A DNA stretch of 64,000 nucleotides, from contig OX387182.1 of NCBI GenBank assembly GCA_947561395.2, forward strand, positions 7,178,595-7,242,594, written 5' to 3'. Each line of letters opens with the position of its first letter. Position 1 is the stretch's first letter. Under the pieces are notes generated by a model, which saw only the letters and a list, made by a program, of their open reading frames with translations, was not told where the DNA came from and made no database searches. Shown here one piece after another: positions 12,101 through 23,200 of the stretch. This DNA comes from Buxus sempervirens (taxonomy: Eukaryota > Streptophyta > Magnoliopsida > Buxales > Buxaceae). Position numbers and translations under genes: made by a program.

Positions 12101-12276
12101 GCATGGTCCCCCCTTCTCTTCTTAATTAAAAAGGAGGGGGGAACGTGACATGTGCACGATCCAAAAGAGATTATTATTTTTTATTTTGTTTAAAAAACCT
12201 TTAAACTTTGAATTGCACTTGGGACGTGGCATATAGTGCCATGTCATCAAAAAAACTTTTTTTTTAAGTGCAAACA
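9117..12276. mobile_element. Solo-LTR-like element A1, 3.16 kb
   Basis: It starts TGTTGACC and ends GCAAACA. It is flanked by ATTTC (9112-9116) and ATTTG (12277-12281), an imperfect 5-bp target duplication. The unoccupied site is visible at 43622 ('ttttatttgattag'). It has no coding domains and a TATA-like run at 11868-11874. It looks like one very long LTR left by recombination, as in long-LTR Ty3/gypsy groups (lineage inferred). A second copy, itself interrupted, is at 55474-63328 with the same flanking spacer, so the two derive from block duplication rather than two insertions. Confidence 0.7.
10020..10500. repeat. Degenerate tandem array inside element A1
   Basis: About ten irregular units of roughly 40-60 bp built on TTTAGTTTAAGGACAATTTC followed by GGTCCAATTT variants. 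The paralogous array is at 56340-56790. Units differ in length and in the spacer between cores. Confidence 0.7.
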
Positions 12277-12302
12277 ATTTGATTAGATCCGGAAGCTCAG
12301 AT

Positions 12303-12994
12303 TAGAGGTGGCAATGGGTCAGGTTCGGGCGGGTTCGGGTCGGGTTGATGTATGGGGTTAACAAGCCAAGGCTCAACCCGAACCTGCCCGTTTAATAAAC
12401 GGGTTGGAATATCCCAACCCTAACCCAACCCGCTCTAACCCGCTTCAACCTGCCAACCCGTTTAAATAATTTAAATTATTATTAAAAATTAAAAATTTTA
12501 ATTCATTCTAATATTAAAGTCTATACAAATTCTATTTTTTTAATTTATTTTAATATTAAAGGACCCCTAACAAGCATAATAACACAACAATCATTAAAAC
12601 ATAACTAAAATAACATGAAGAAAAGAACTAAAACATACTAATAAAGTTTTAAAAGACTTTACTTGTCATCAATGCGTCAATTTATATTAGTAGAGGCTAA
12701 GAAATTTGAAATATTTAAAAGTCTTTCTTCACTTTATCCTTTGTCATTATTTATATTAAAAGAAGAAAGATTGAATAGCCACAAATATTGTTATTATAAT
12801 TTTCCAAACTTTTGTTACACAAAAAAATAAACGGGTTGTAATCGGGTCATTTTGGGTTGAGGGGTCAAACCCTAACCCAACCCGTTTATAATCGGGTTGA
12901 GAATTCATGACCCTAACCCAACCCGTTTGTTGAAACAGTCAACCCTAACCCGCCTAAGACCGGGCGGGTTGGCGGGTCACAATTGCCACCTCTA
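12303..12994. mobile_element. hAT-type non-autonomous element, 692 bp
   Basis: Terminal inverted repeats TAGAGGTGGCAA and TTGCCACCTCTA, with an exact 8-bp target duplication GCTCAGAT at 12295-12302 and 12995-13002. The subterminal parts are rich in AACCCG and CGGGTT repeats in opposite orientation. No transposase is present. The unoccupied site is seen in the paralogous copy at 63345 ('agaagctcagatggtgg'). Confidence 0.92.
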
Positions 12995-13034
12995 GCTCAG
13001 ATGGTGGATATCTGAAGCCAATGCATTTTTAATT

Positions 13035-13214
13035 TTTTTTTTGGGATAAATAACTTGAAATAGATTAATTATTAGAATAGAAACAGAGTACAATGTATGT
13101 CCATGACAGATGAGACAACAACAAGGCATTCAATCCTTGCCACCTATAACTCTCTAACAGTGGCTTAGACCTTCCTACATTACAACAAACAGCATCAATT
13201 AAACAAAATTAATT
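13035..13214 (-). mobile_element. Short retroposon (SINE or LINE tail), truncated copy 1
   Basis: It begins with a T run after the target sequence GCCAATGCATTTTTAATT (13017-13034), so its poly(A) end lies on the minus strand. Full copies with both target repeats are at 43681 and 63388. This copy lacks its right end because it is fused to exon 6 sequence of pseudogene B at 13215. Confidence 0.75.
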
Positions 13215-13399
13215 GTCCAGCTGACAGACCCACCATGCCTGAAGTTTTTTCAATGTTCAGCAATGAATCTGCAGCTCTACCTTTACCTAAGGAGCCTGCT
13301 TTTTTAATTGGAAGAAGAAAAGCAAATGCAAATTCAGGAAGGGGAGGGCCAATACATTTTTCAGTTAATGATGTAACGATTACCATGGAAGCCCGTTAA
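13215..13399 (+). pseudogene. S-receptor-like kinase, copy B: exon 6 tail only
   Basis: 61 codons and the stop remain, from [11 protein letters not shown] to VTITMEAR, in frame and very close to the end of copies A and G. The kinase end and C-tail are readable, but exons 1-5 and the first 40 residues or so of exon 6 are absent. The break falls exactly at the short retroposon, so a deletion or unequal exchange removed the rest. The downstream 700 bp are the usual 3' flank. Confidence 0.92.
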
Positions 13400-14585
13400 G
13401 GTTATACCCTTTATTTTAATTTTTGATTTACTTGAAATCCGGTTAATATTTCAGATTTTCATGAAGACATTTCTAATTCAAACTTATAAATATTTCCAAT
13501 TCTCATGAAGATAAGTTTTCTAATCCAAACTTTGTAATCTTATTTCTAACTCAAGCTTATGGTATTTTCTATTAGTTTAAATGGATGAAATGAAGGACTT
13601 TTCTTTTGGGGTATTCTAGAACCTAGTCTAATTGCCTATCCTCTTTTTCTCCCTTCCGTTTGCCTATAAATGTAAGGGGCTGGCTGGTTGTTAGTTGATT
13701 GCATATTTAAAAGAACTCTCATGATGAAGCTTGCTAGCCCCTGTGGAAGATTCAAACAAGGAAGGATTGAAGGCTGAAGAATTCCACAGATAAAATTCTA
13801 TTTAAATTTCAGTAAACCTCTTTAATTTCAGCACATCTCTTCTTCTACTTCCTTCTTTAGGATAGGGCTTTTGATTGCTTAAACCCACCTTGATCCACGT
13901 ATCACAGTCAACTCTCCTGGTCATAAAATGTGAGGAAGAGAACTAGGAGAAAGTATCATAGGGATGACACCTAAGTTATGATTTATATTTTGATGAGTTC
14001 ATTGTGTTTGATTTTGATTTTTTTGAAACTGGGAAGACAATGGCTGTTCTGTCCCAATTTGATGGCTTATGACCCAAAGATGAATAAAGTCAAATCAATA
14101 GTGTTGGTGAGGCATATTTGGGAGAGGATAGGTAAAATGATCTTGCAGCGATTTTATATTTATGGGGTAGCAAATTGGCCAAAAAAAAGGTACCTTGGTT
14201 TGCCATTAGATAGAGTCATAGAAGGGCACAATTTTGGGATCCAATCTGGGCTATTGCTGGTGAAAACAATCATCACAAGTAACGTTTGTAGAAAAACAAA
14301 TGAAGCACACACCATAGTTCAGGTTGTTTTGTGTGTGAACTTTAGGTTTCCAGCACAGTAGCTTCATTCCAGGTTAGCTAGAGTCAATCACTGATCACTG
14401 GTTGAAAGCAAAAGATCACTAGAATCTACATTTTATGATTCACACTTCCAATGATTATAGTTGAGTTCCCCTCAATTTAATCTGTCTTTTGGTATCATGG
14501 AAGACTGATCCCCGCTGTAGCAACACTGCAAGTCTCATTTTTCCTGCCTAACATGTATCATTTTCAACCTTTTGACTAGAGATCT
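13400..14585 (+). other. 3' flank of copy B: cluster spacer
   Basis: Same spacer as after gene A, with a deletion between about 14078 and the 'gaataaagtcaaatcaatagt' landmark. It is cut at 'gagatct' by the copia LTR that begins at 14586. An open frame at 13978-14361 has no counterpart in the paralogous spacers and is not called. Confidence 0.7.
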
Positions 14586-14830
14586 TGACAGATAAAGCAA
14601 ACGAAAGATATTTTATTCAAGTTGTTCAAATGCTTTACGCAGTGGGTTACATATATACTGTTAGAGACAACCTTGATTTCATCTCAACCATTGATCTGTA
14701 ACTGATTTCTTCTCAATCATTGATCTGTAACTGAATACAATTCTAGAATATTCACTTTGTAGTATTGGGCTGATTTGCTGATTGAGGTGGCATGGTGGAC
14801 CCAGGTGAGATGATATTGGGTATGCTAACA
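14586..14830 (-). repeat. 3' LTR of a truncated copia element
   Basis: The minus strand runs from TGTTAGCATACCC to TTTATCTGTCA, 245 bp, preceded by a purine-rich tract (AAGGGGGCC, plus-strand 14831-14840). It has no similarity to the LTRs at 49299. It was inserted into the spacer at 'gagatct|tgagc', the unoccupied form being visible at 8982. Confidence 0.85.
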
Positions 14831-15370
14831 GGCCCCCTTGAGCCAAGAGGTTCTGAAAGTACTCAAAGGCTCGTTCGAAGTTGATTAAAACGAGCAACTG
14901 GTAATGGTTTAGTAAGGGCGTCAGCAATCTGGTCCTTGCTTGAGATAAAAGAGATTGTGAGCGAGCCATTGGCAACGCGACCCCAAACAAAGTGATAGTC
15001 AAGATCAACATGCTTCATGCGGGAATGAAGAATGGGATTCACCGAGAGATATGTTGCTCCCAAATTGTCACACCACAGTGTTGGAGAGAGTGGCATGAAG
15101 ACGCCCAACTCAGCAAGAAGTTGCTGTATCCATATTAGCTCACAAGTAGCCAATGCTTTGTACTCAGCTTTAGTACTGGATCTTGCAATGGTTGCTTGCT
15201 TTTTGGACGACCATGATATAAGATTAGATCCAAGGTAAATCCAATAAGCATTTGTGGAATGACGATCATCTAAGCACCCGGCGCGCCCAGTCAGCATTCA
15301 AGTAAGCTGAGAGATGAAAATTGGTGGAAGGTTGAAGGAGAAGACCAAAGTTGATAGTGTGCTTCAAGTA
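14831..15370 (-). pseudogene. Copia RNase H fragment, truncated and frameshifted
   Basis: The minus strand from about 15370 down encodes a copia RNase H C-terminus. Motifs seen are SWSSKKQATIARSS, AEYKALA, WCDNLGATYLS, HSRMKHVDLDYHF and the end DQIADALTKPL. A frameshift lies near 15285, at the place of the usual DADWAG (here NADW). The stop is at 14863-14865. Everything upstream of RNase H is missing. The element therefore kept only pol end, polypurine tract and 3' LTR. Confidence 0.9.
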
Positions 15371-15465
15371 TCTCAGTCTTATTTATCTCTAAGTGGGGTC
15401 CACACTTTTGTGAGATTTTGCCATGTGGCATTTTTTTAATATAAAAAATTTCACTTCCTACATAT

Positions 15466-16217
15466 GGAAAGGACCGCCTTTTTCCATGTATTTACAAAAA
15501 CACGCTTTGAAAAGTCAAATGTTAAAAAACGTGCAGCTTTTGTAATTGTGTTTTAGTCCGAAATCACTGTAGCTTGATTAATTGCAAAGTTTACGATTAA
15601 TTGACAAAATGTTCCATTACACCAATGGACCAATCAACATTGAGATTTGTCGATTAATTGAGTGGTATTTTCGATTAATCGAAAAGTCGTGACGATTATC
15701 GAAGGTTCACGATGAGCTAACATGTATCCGTGGATTATTAAACTTGTATCTTTTGAAGATTTAACTTGTATCCTGTGATGATTGTGTTTGTTTCTATGTT
15801 GGTCAACCTAATATTGTATGTACCCCACGAAGACCATGCTCGTGTCTCTTGATGATTCGTCTGATATCCTTGACGATCTAATATGTATCCTTCGATGATT
15901 TGAAATTTCAATTAACTGGAATCTTAAATCGTTGTTTTGCGATTAATCGAAAGGTATCTGATTGATCGAAATTCATGGATGTATGATCAACACATGATTA
16001 AACCCCGATTCAACGTTTGTACATTTATTCGATTTCGATTAATTGTACTTTTGTATAATTAATCGAAGGACAATTTTTGAACTTTGAAAAGTGTTACAGT
16101 GATTTTGGACTGAAATGCAATTACATGGGAAAAGTTGCATGTTTTTGAACATTTGACTTTTTCAAAACATGCTTTTGTAAATACTTGGGAAAAGGCCGTC
16201 CTTTCAGTAATTTTTCC
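15466..16217. mobile_element. Mutator-like MITE with long inverted repeats
   Basis: Arms of about 110 bp are inverted copies: GGAAAGGACCGCC at the left against GGCCGTCCTTTC at the right, then long matching runs around 'aaacatgcttttgtaaata'. The right end is followed by AATATTTTT (16218-16226). The same 9-mer precedes the left end of the family at 63932, and a single copy marks the unoccupied site near 3135. A 9-bp duplication and long arms fit Mutator-like elements. The left outer 15 bp are missing here. The core is rich in ATTAATCGA motifs. Confidence 0.8.
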
Positions 16218-16355
16218 AATATTTTTTCTGGCCATTAGGACTCCGTTTGGATGTTAAGAGAATGCAAGAAAGATATGCGAAAAAAGAAGGCACATTTGGA
16301 TTGGATTCGGTTTTTTAGATTCGGTGGGATACGCATAAAATTGTGCCAACCCTTA

Positions 16356-18740
16356 GGCCTCGTTTGGCTTTCATTCCGGATTAGGAACTCATTCCGAGAA
16401 TGAGTTCTTAAAACTCATTTTACGAATTAATTTTGAAGTCCTTTTAATTGCGTTTGGTTAGCACGTAGCAGAATGAATTTTCACCCAGAAAATTGTTTGG
16501 TTAACAAGTAATAAAATGAGTTCCAAGAAAAAAAATTTCCCTTATTTTTTTTACTTTTTCCATGGATAATTATAAAAAAACTGGTTGATCCTTAAAAGAT
16601 AAAACTTGAAACACCTAAGAAATTAAAAAGAAAAAAAACTTGAAACCATCTTATAAATCATTGAAGAATATCTAATTCAATCTGTCACTTAAAATAGATC
16701 ATTGAAGAATATTTAATTTCTGCTTTAGCCAAAGGAAGATAGTTCCACAGCCATATTTTTTTTCTCAAGATCAGTCCAGCGATTTCCATGGGAGTCAGAT
16801 CATAAAAATGCCACCGCATAAGTCACAAACATCACACCGTAGACCAATACATTTCCAAAAGGTCATCAAAAAATTAAACAAAAACCAAAATTACGCAACC
16901 CAAAGAAGATCTTGACACCACTTTGATTGAATTAATCCAACAAAGGCTCTAGATACTTTGAGCTAATTGAAATCATGCATCTTACAATTGATCCATACCA
17001 CCTTTGTTCAAATTTAGAAAACATAAGGAATCAGAGCCTTCACGTCTTTGGGGTAGCTTTCAAATTTTGAGATGTACCATTTCCTGGTAACATAGCTCCT
17101 CCCCATCAAGTAAAAATAACTGCCTATAACAGAGAAGAATGTAAACACTGTTTGGGAGATGAAAGAAATACCCAGAAATTCAATGATTTCAAAGAGGCAG
17201 TGTGGGCAAACCACCAAGTCAAAGAGCCCTCCTTTAGGGATCTTATGCCCTTTGTCACCCTTTTCCCTCATTTTTGCGAGGAGGTAATAGTGGTAGAAGT
17301 TACCCCCAATTCCAAGCACAAACAAGATAATCCCGGAATACTTCAGATCGAATGGTGGCTCAGGGATCCCTTGAGTTAGGTGTTGAGCATAGGCCATATT
17401 AATAGACGAGATGAAATAGGCAATAGCAAAAAGAAGGGTAGTGTCGAGTGTTGTCTCTCCATTGTATTTGTGCATAAAAAGCACCTGCAGATCAGAGTAA
17501 GTCATTTGTATTCAACAAAAAAAGTTACCAGCTAATTTAAATCGATGGAGATATAAGACAAAAATTGAAGTTATTTGATGGATATTTAACACAAACCATG
17601 ATCCAACAAGTTGAGGCCAAAGAGAGCCCAGATTATACAAGGCAAGCATGCTAAGTCAAAACACAAGAATCTTCACTTCAACTTGATTGCCTATTATCCC
17701 TAAGAAACTGAGTTTTTTTTTATCAGTTTTGCAAAGGTGATCAAAGGGATGAATCACAGTAAACCAGGAGAGATGGATGCCCAAACCCTATTAACCACAA
17801 GCTCATCATATGTATTAGCGGAAAGCATATAAAATACCTGAATTTGAACATAAGAAATCAAATTCATACTAGGTTTCTGGATTGAATAAAAGAGGAATTT
17901 ACAAACTGTTCCATTAGTTACACTCAATTTCTAGGTTTCTCTTTTATAAAAAATATGCTTCCTTTAAAAAATGGGGCTTATAGATTGGATCTCCATCAAT
18001 GAGTCATTCAATTCCTTCCAATGCTGAGTAAGTTTCATTATTATGTAATACCATAGACAATCTGGAAGTGCACCAAGCAGAGGAAAGATGAAAAAATAAG
18101 CTATGAAACAATAGTCAAACGATCAAAATTAGAAATCAAGAGGATTACTAAAGAAAAGTAGAACAATTTAAACAAAAAAGAAATTATAAATAAGAAAAAA
18201 ATTAAAAATAAAAGAGAGGATTACCTCGAAGACTGTCTTGAAGAAATGAAGGGTTAGAGCTGATTTGAGGCACATAAAACGGAAACCCAGATTGGTAAAA
18301 GAATGAAGGAGGAGAGGGCAGCGAGAAAGGCAGGCGCATAGAAAAGGAACATGTCAGTGAAGAAGAAAAGGCAGGTTCATCTTCCGCTAATGGAGTTAGC
18401 ATCAACTGCACTATGCGTTGAAGAAGAAAAGGCAGGTTCGTTGAAGAAGGCTCGTTGAAGAAGAAGGCAAATGTTCATATATTTACGTTTTTTGCCATCG
18501 TTTAAAGTTTTATCTTAATTTACAAGTTTGCCACCGCAAATAACTCAAAACTCATTTGGAAATTTCAAAAACGGGGTCAAGACCGATTCTACAAAACCAT
18601 GACTTTTCTCATTCTCATTCCGAGAGAATGAATTCTGGCGCATGAACCAAACGTTCATCTATCCATAGGAATTCATTTTAGGCCTTGGAACTCATTCCAG
18701 GCCTTAGAATGAATTCCCAAAATGAAAGCCAAACGACACG
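16356..18740. mobile_element. PIF/Harbinger-type element carrying a host gene fragment
   Basis: Left end GGCCTCGTTTGGCTTTCATT and right end, inverted, CGTGTCGTTTGGCTTTCATT, flanked by TTA on both sides (16353-16355 and 18741-18743). The paralogous promoters show the unoccupied site with one TTA ('caacccttagttgtgg'). A 3-bp TTA duplication with GGCCTCGTTTGG-like ends is typical of PIF/Harbinger. No transposase is seen. The cargo is a minus-strand steroid 5-alpha-reductase-like gene piece with an intron. The 2385-bp element sits about 0.9 kb before copy C. Confidence 0.85.
17014..18352 (-). pseudogene. Steroid 5-alpha-reductase family gene fragment (two exons)
   Basis: The last exon, complement 17014-17484, encodes 156 residues from VLFMHKYNGE to ALIPYVF. 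It contains the family C-terminal block (HKIPKGGLFDLVVCPH, FEIIEFLG, YLMGRSYVTRKW). This resembles plant 3-oxo-5-alpha-steroid 4-dehydrogenase family proteins, which are ER membrane reductases. A 740-bp intron (GT at 18224, AG at 17485) precedes an exon end, complement 18225-18352, ending SALTLHFFKTVFE. Upstream of that, MFLFYAPAFLAAL lies in another frame, so there is a frameshift near 18290. The N-terminal half is missing. It lies wholly inside the Harbinger-type element, so capture is the likely origin. Genomic capture is favoured over retroposition because the intron is present. Confidence 0.85.
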
Positions 18741-18743
18741 TTA

Positions 18744-19601
18744 GTTGTGGAAATTTTTGCCCTTAGTTGTGGAAATTTTTTCAGCCTAAAAAAAATATTT
18801 AACGCATAGATTTTTGGGACATAGTGTTTGGATACCAAAAGCTATGTCACAAGAAACTCCTGTTTCTTGAGACACATTATCTTTAATTCCTCCACCTTGG
18901 GAGTAAGATGAAAAATACGTTTTTCATGCTACATTTTGTTAGACGTTGAGTCCCATGTATCTTTTTTTCCCCTCTTATTAGTATCTAAACACTCACAGCA
19001 TGCATGCGAGAAACTTACAATATTTTGCAGTTTCTTGATATCCAAACGTAACCTTACTCTTTTCCTCATATTTTAAAGTTTAGTTGATGTCAAACCTTTT
19101 TGGTTGGACTCAAGTCTCAAACAACGGTGGAAATTATTCAAAGTTTCTTCATAATAATTAGTGAAAATTAAGCATTGTGCATGACTGTATGTTATATAAT
19201 AATTGTTTATAGTATGAAACTTACAGACATTTTAATTAATGTTTACAAAATTTTTTATTTTCTATTATGCTAAATGAACCTTAAGATATTTTAATTGCTA
19301 AAAAAATATTTTTTTAAAGAAAAACTTAGAAGAAGGATGTAGAATAAGAACGATCTCATGAATCATGGTGGAAAAAGACAAGAATCTCTCTTTCTTTGTA
19401 ACGGCAACGACGAGAGGTTTAGGCTTTTCAAAGTCCTTCATGGACTTAGTCTCCCGCGTGGATCATCATATTTTTATATGATTGACTGACTTTTTTTGCA
19501 GAAAAATCTTTCATCCAAATTCGTCTTGCAAATGGACGGTTGAAATTTGCCACCATAAGTACTCTGAAATATCTCCGCGAGTGGTTGCGAGTTTTGCAGC
19601 A
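18744..19601 (+). promoter_or_regulatory. Upstream region of copy C
   Basis: Homologous to the promoters of A, D and G, including CATGCATG at 18999-19006 and the conserved 5' UTR just before the ATG. Its distal part is displaced by the Harbinger-type and Mutator-like elements. A short local duplication ('cttagttgtggaaattttt') follows the right Harbinger end. Confidence 0.6.
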
Positions 19602-21309
19602 ATGGCTACCAGAAGCAAGTTCTTGTTCTTCCTTTCTATCGTATTTATGTGCCTAGCAAGAACCAGTCTCTGCATTGGAGACACCATTACTATTGGTGAG
19701 TCTCTCTTCGTGGACCAGACACTGGTATCTAACGGTGTCATTTTTGAACTGGGTTTCTTCACACCAGGTAATTCCCGCAACACCTACGTAGGCATCTGGT
19801 ACAAAAAATTTTGGGTAAAATATATAGTTTGGGTAGCCAATAGAGATAAACCTCTCACTGATGTATCTTCTTCTCACCTAATCCTCTCTAAAGACGGTAA
19901 TTTGCACCTCATGGAGTCTGGAATTCAGGTTTGGTTGACAAATCTGACCCCCAAATTGGGAAATTCTACAGAGGCAGTTCTTCTTGACGATGGAAATCTT
20001 GTTTTGAGAGATGGGTCCAAATCCAACTCATCTTGTTTCATTTGGCAAAGTTTTGATTACCCCACCGACACATTTCTTCCTGGTTCAAAATTTAGAATTA
20101 ACAAAATCACCAATAAATCTCAAATCCTTACTTCATGGAAAAGTAATGAAGATCCAGGATACGGGATGTACTCTCTTCACATGGAACCAAATGGAGCTCA
20201 ACTTTTTTTAGAGTGGAGCAGGTCCCAAAGGTACTGGTCTAGTGGACCCTGGAATGGGAAATTTTTCAGCGGAGTTCCTTCAATGGGATTTATTAATATC
20301 TACAAGAAGCTTTCTTCACATATTCTCTTCGTAATAAAATCATGCTTTCTAGACTTGTGATTGATGCGTCAGGGCAGATGAGGCAATTGCTCTGGGTAGA
20401 AGGCGGGGAATGGAATCTCCTTTGGTCTCCACCTAGGCAGCAGTGTAAGATTTATGGTGTATGCGGAGCTTTTAGTAGTTGCCTCCAGCAAGACACATTC
20501 TCTTGTGCATGTTTGGATTGTTTTGAACAACGCTTTCAAGGCCTTAATGATTGGTACAAAGGGTGTGTGAGAGGAACCCTTCTGCAATGTAAGAACAAAA
20601 CTTCTGGCACCAGGCAAAAGGATGGTTTTTTACTACAGTCCTGTCGACACCCCAAATTGCACTACAAAATGAGAAAATAATTAAAAACATGTAATTAGAG
20701 CTTAAAACAGGTCAAAAATGCATAAAATCTGGCTAAGCATGCTTTGCCTGTATTTTCATTACGGGCCGGTCGCGCCCGAAATTTCTATACGGTCAAGCGC
20801 GCTCGTATTGGAAATACGGGCATCACTTGCCCGTAATATATTTACGGGCGCGATGTTGTTGTAAGCACCCAAATTTTGATCAAACCAAATAAAAGAGAAA
20901 AAATGTGCTAAAAGACAGCAGAAAGGTCAAACCCTAAGGGGGCAAAAGTTGATTTTTGGATCAAGTGCAATTTGGCCACCTTGCTTTATCTCAATGGATA
21001 GAGAATCCCGACACGGTTCCAACGCAACTAAGTTTGCTGGAATCGGAGTCCGGATGAAGGTTCTACAGGCCGGTCAAACTTGAGGGGGAGCCGAAAGTTG
21101 ACTTTATGCTAAACCCCGAATCAGCTGCGTCACCCCGTGCCAATGGATAGAGGACTCCGACACGGTTCTAACACAATTGAGTTTGCCCAAATCGGAGTCC
21201 AGATGAAGAAGATGTAAGCAGTTGAAGTTCTAGGGCAGCGTGCTGGAAAACTGCACACGTGGCAAAAGTCTGCACACGTGGCAAGCAGCAGAGCAGAAAG
21301 GTCCCAGGG

Positions 21310-21560
21310 ATTAAATCTGTAATTACCCTAATCATTGAAAAGTATCTCAAGGGTAAAGCTGCAGATACCTAAGGGTATCAGGGACTAGATCCATAAGCAT
21401 CAAAACTTGAACAAATATCCCAGGGACCAATCTGTAAATATCCAAAAGTATCAGGGACTAAATCTGCAAATATAAAAAAGTATCAAGGACTAAATCTGTA
21501 AATATCCAAAGGTGTCAGGGACTAAATCTGTAAAAATCCAAAGTTCTAGGGACCAATCCA
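21310..21560. repeat. Tandem array of about 36-bp units in the nested LTR
   Basis: Six or so imperfect units of the form 'cagggactaaatctgtaa' followed by 'atatccaaaggtat' variants. Noncoding. Confidence 0.75.
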
Positions 21561-21599
21561 CAAATACCAAGATCTGCTCATGATTGATGTCCCCTATGG

Positions 21600-21829
21600 G
21601 CATGCATAGGCATCACCCATGCATGCACCCCTCTCTCTCTCTCTCTCTCCCCCCATGATCATACATCATCACCCATGCATGCATCCCCTCTCTCTCATGA
21701 TTGATGAGCATGCATGTGCATCATACATGCATGCCATCCATCCATAACCTTCTATCTCTCTCTCTCCCCCATAATTATGTCCCCTATGCATGCATGCACA
21801 TCACATGCATGCATACCCATACCCCCCAC
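21600..21829. repeat. Microsatellite-rich stretch before the LTR TATA box
   Basis: CT runs (21630-21649 and near 21690 and 21760) alternate with blocks of repeated CATGCATG and 'catcacccatgcatgc'. It lies immediately upstream of TATAAAAA at 21830. Confidence 0.8.
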
Positions 21830-23037
21830 TATAAAAAGACCAACCCCCCATACGTATGGGGGGTTGAGCACATTTTTGGTGGAGCAAGCTTGATCTCCCA
21901 CCATTCTTCTTCTCCAAGACCTTTCTTCTCCATCTCTCCCAAAAACACTCTTCTCTCTTTGCCTTCTTCATCTTCACCTAAGAAGCAACTCCAAAGAGCT
22001 GCTGGTGGTACCTCGAAGGTGGTGTTCTAGCCATTGCAACTTCAAAAATCTGCTGGTGGTGCTCCAGCCGTTGTCCTACCTCCAAGAGAGCTCAACACCT
22101 CTAAGCATAACTTCAAATCCTCAAGGTGAGCTTGTTGACACCCTTTGTTCAACATATTTGAATATGAATGAGAAGCGAGTATTTTTGCTTCATTTCATGC
22201 TATATATTTCACTACTTTTTTCTTCATGTGGTTTTCATTTTTCATTTCATTTTTCTTTTCATTTAAAAGGGAGGAGGGTGTTCCTCTTATGATGCATCCG
22301 CTGTACCCCTTTCACATAACCCCCCCTCTTCCCTTCATTAGTTTTCTTTAGGATTCAGATTTGGCTATTAGGATCATGCTATAAGTTATGTGTGGAGCAT
22401 GCTAGTTAGTGCCTTGTTATCTTTATTTGCATATGATTGTTATTCCATGTATGCATGAGATTCTTCCATCTTAAGGTCATGTGTGTTAGGATCATGTGAA
22501 TGTTTTTTACCATTCTTGTGTGTGTTATCATGATTCTTGTTTCATTTTGGTTATTGTCTTCAACCATAAAGATTCAATCCATTTAGTTTTGAACATGCTC
22601 CATATGCATACTTATCTTAAAGAAGTGTCTAAATATTTTGTACACAATATTATTTAGTCTAGCTATGCATGCATGTAAATTTGTTTCCATATCTTGAATA
22701 TTGTAGGTATGAGCATATAGGCTTGAGCATGGAACCTCTTTATTGAGGTCTTTTTAGTTGACTTGTATTTATGCCTATTGCTTGTTGATTTTTGGAGCAA
22801 AGGAAACCAAAACAGGGACACTTAAGTCCCTGTTATCTTCTGGCTTGGTCTAGAAGAGGAGAAGGCAAGTCCCCTCCTCATCCTTTTCCTCTTAGTCTTG
22901 AAACCCCAAGAAAAAGAAGAAGCAAGGTGGCTCTTCTCCAAACCACTGTGGGCCCACACAGGGGCCCACACCATCCCTAGAACATCCCAAGAGGCTTAAA
23001 AACCCAAGCCCATAGCAAAAATCCAAAAAAATAGCTT

Positions 23038-23200
23038 CTGTAGGTTGATCCGGCAACTTAGGCCGGATAAACTAAAACCCATGCGTATCCGGCTAAAGAT
23101 GCCGGATACACAGAATCCCATGTTTAGCCGGCTAAAGATGCCGGATACACAGAACCCTGTGTGTAACCGGCATCTCAGGCCGGCTACACAGCCAGATAGT
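23038..23200. repeat. Tandem CCGG-centred palindromic units in the nested LTR
   Basis: Four units of about 39 bp containing ATCCGGC or GCCGGAT in alternating orientation ('ctaaagatgccggatacac' and relatives). Confidence 0.75.

Noticed and set aside
9117..12276. The two 3.2-kb LTR copies as independent insertions
   Set aside because: Both have the same flanking spacer and the same target, so block duplication explains them.
13978..14361. 127-codon open frame with a YLGLPL-like stretch reminiscent of LINE RT
   Set aside because: It spans a spacer junction present only here, the paralogous spacers are not open in this frame, and only one short motif looks like RT.
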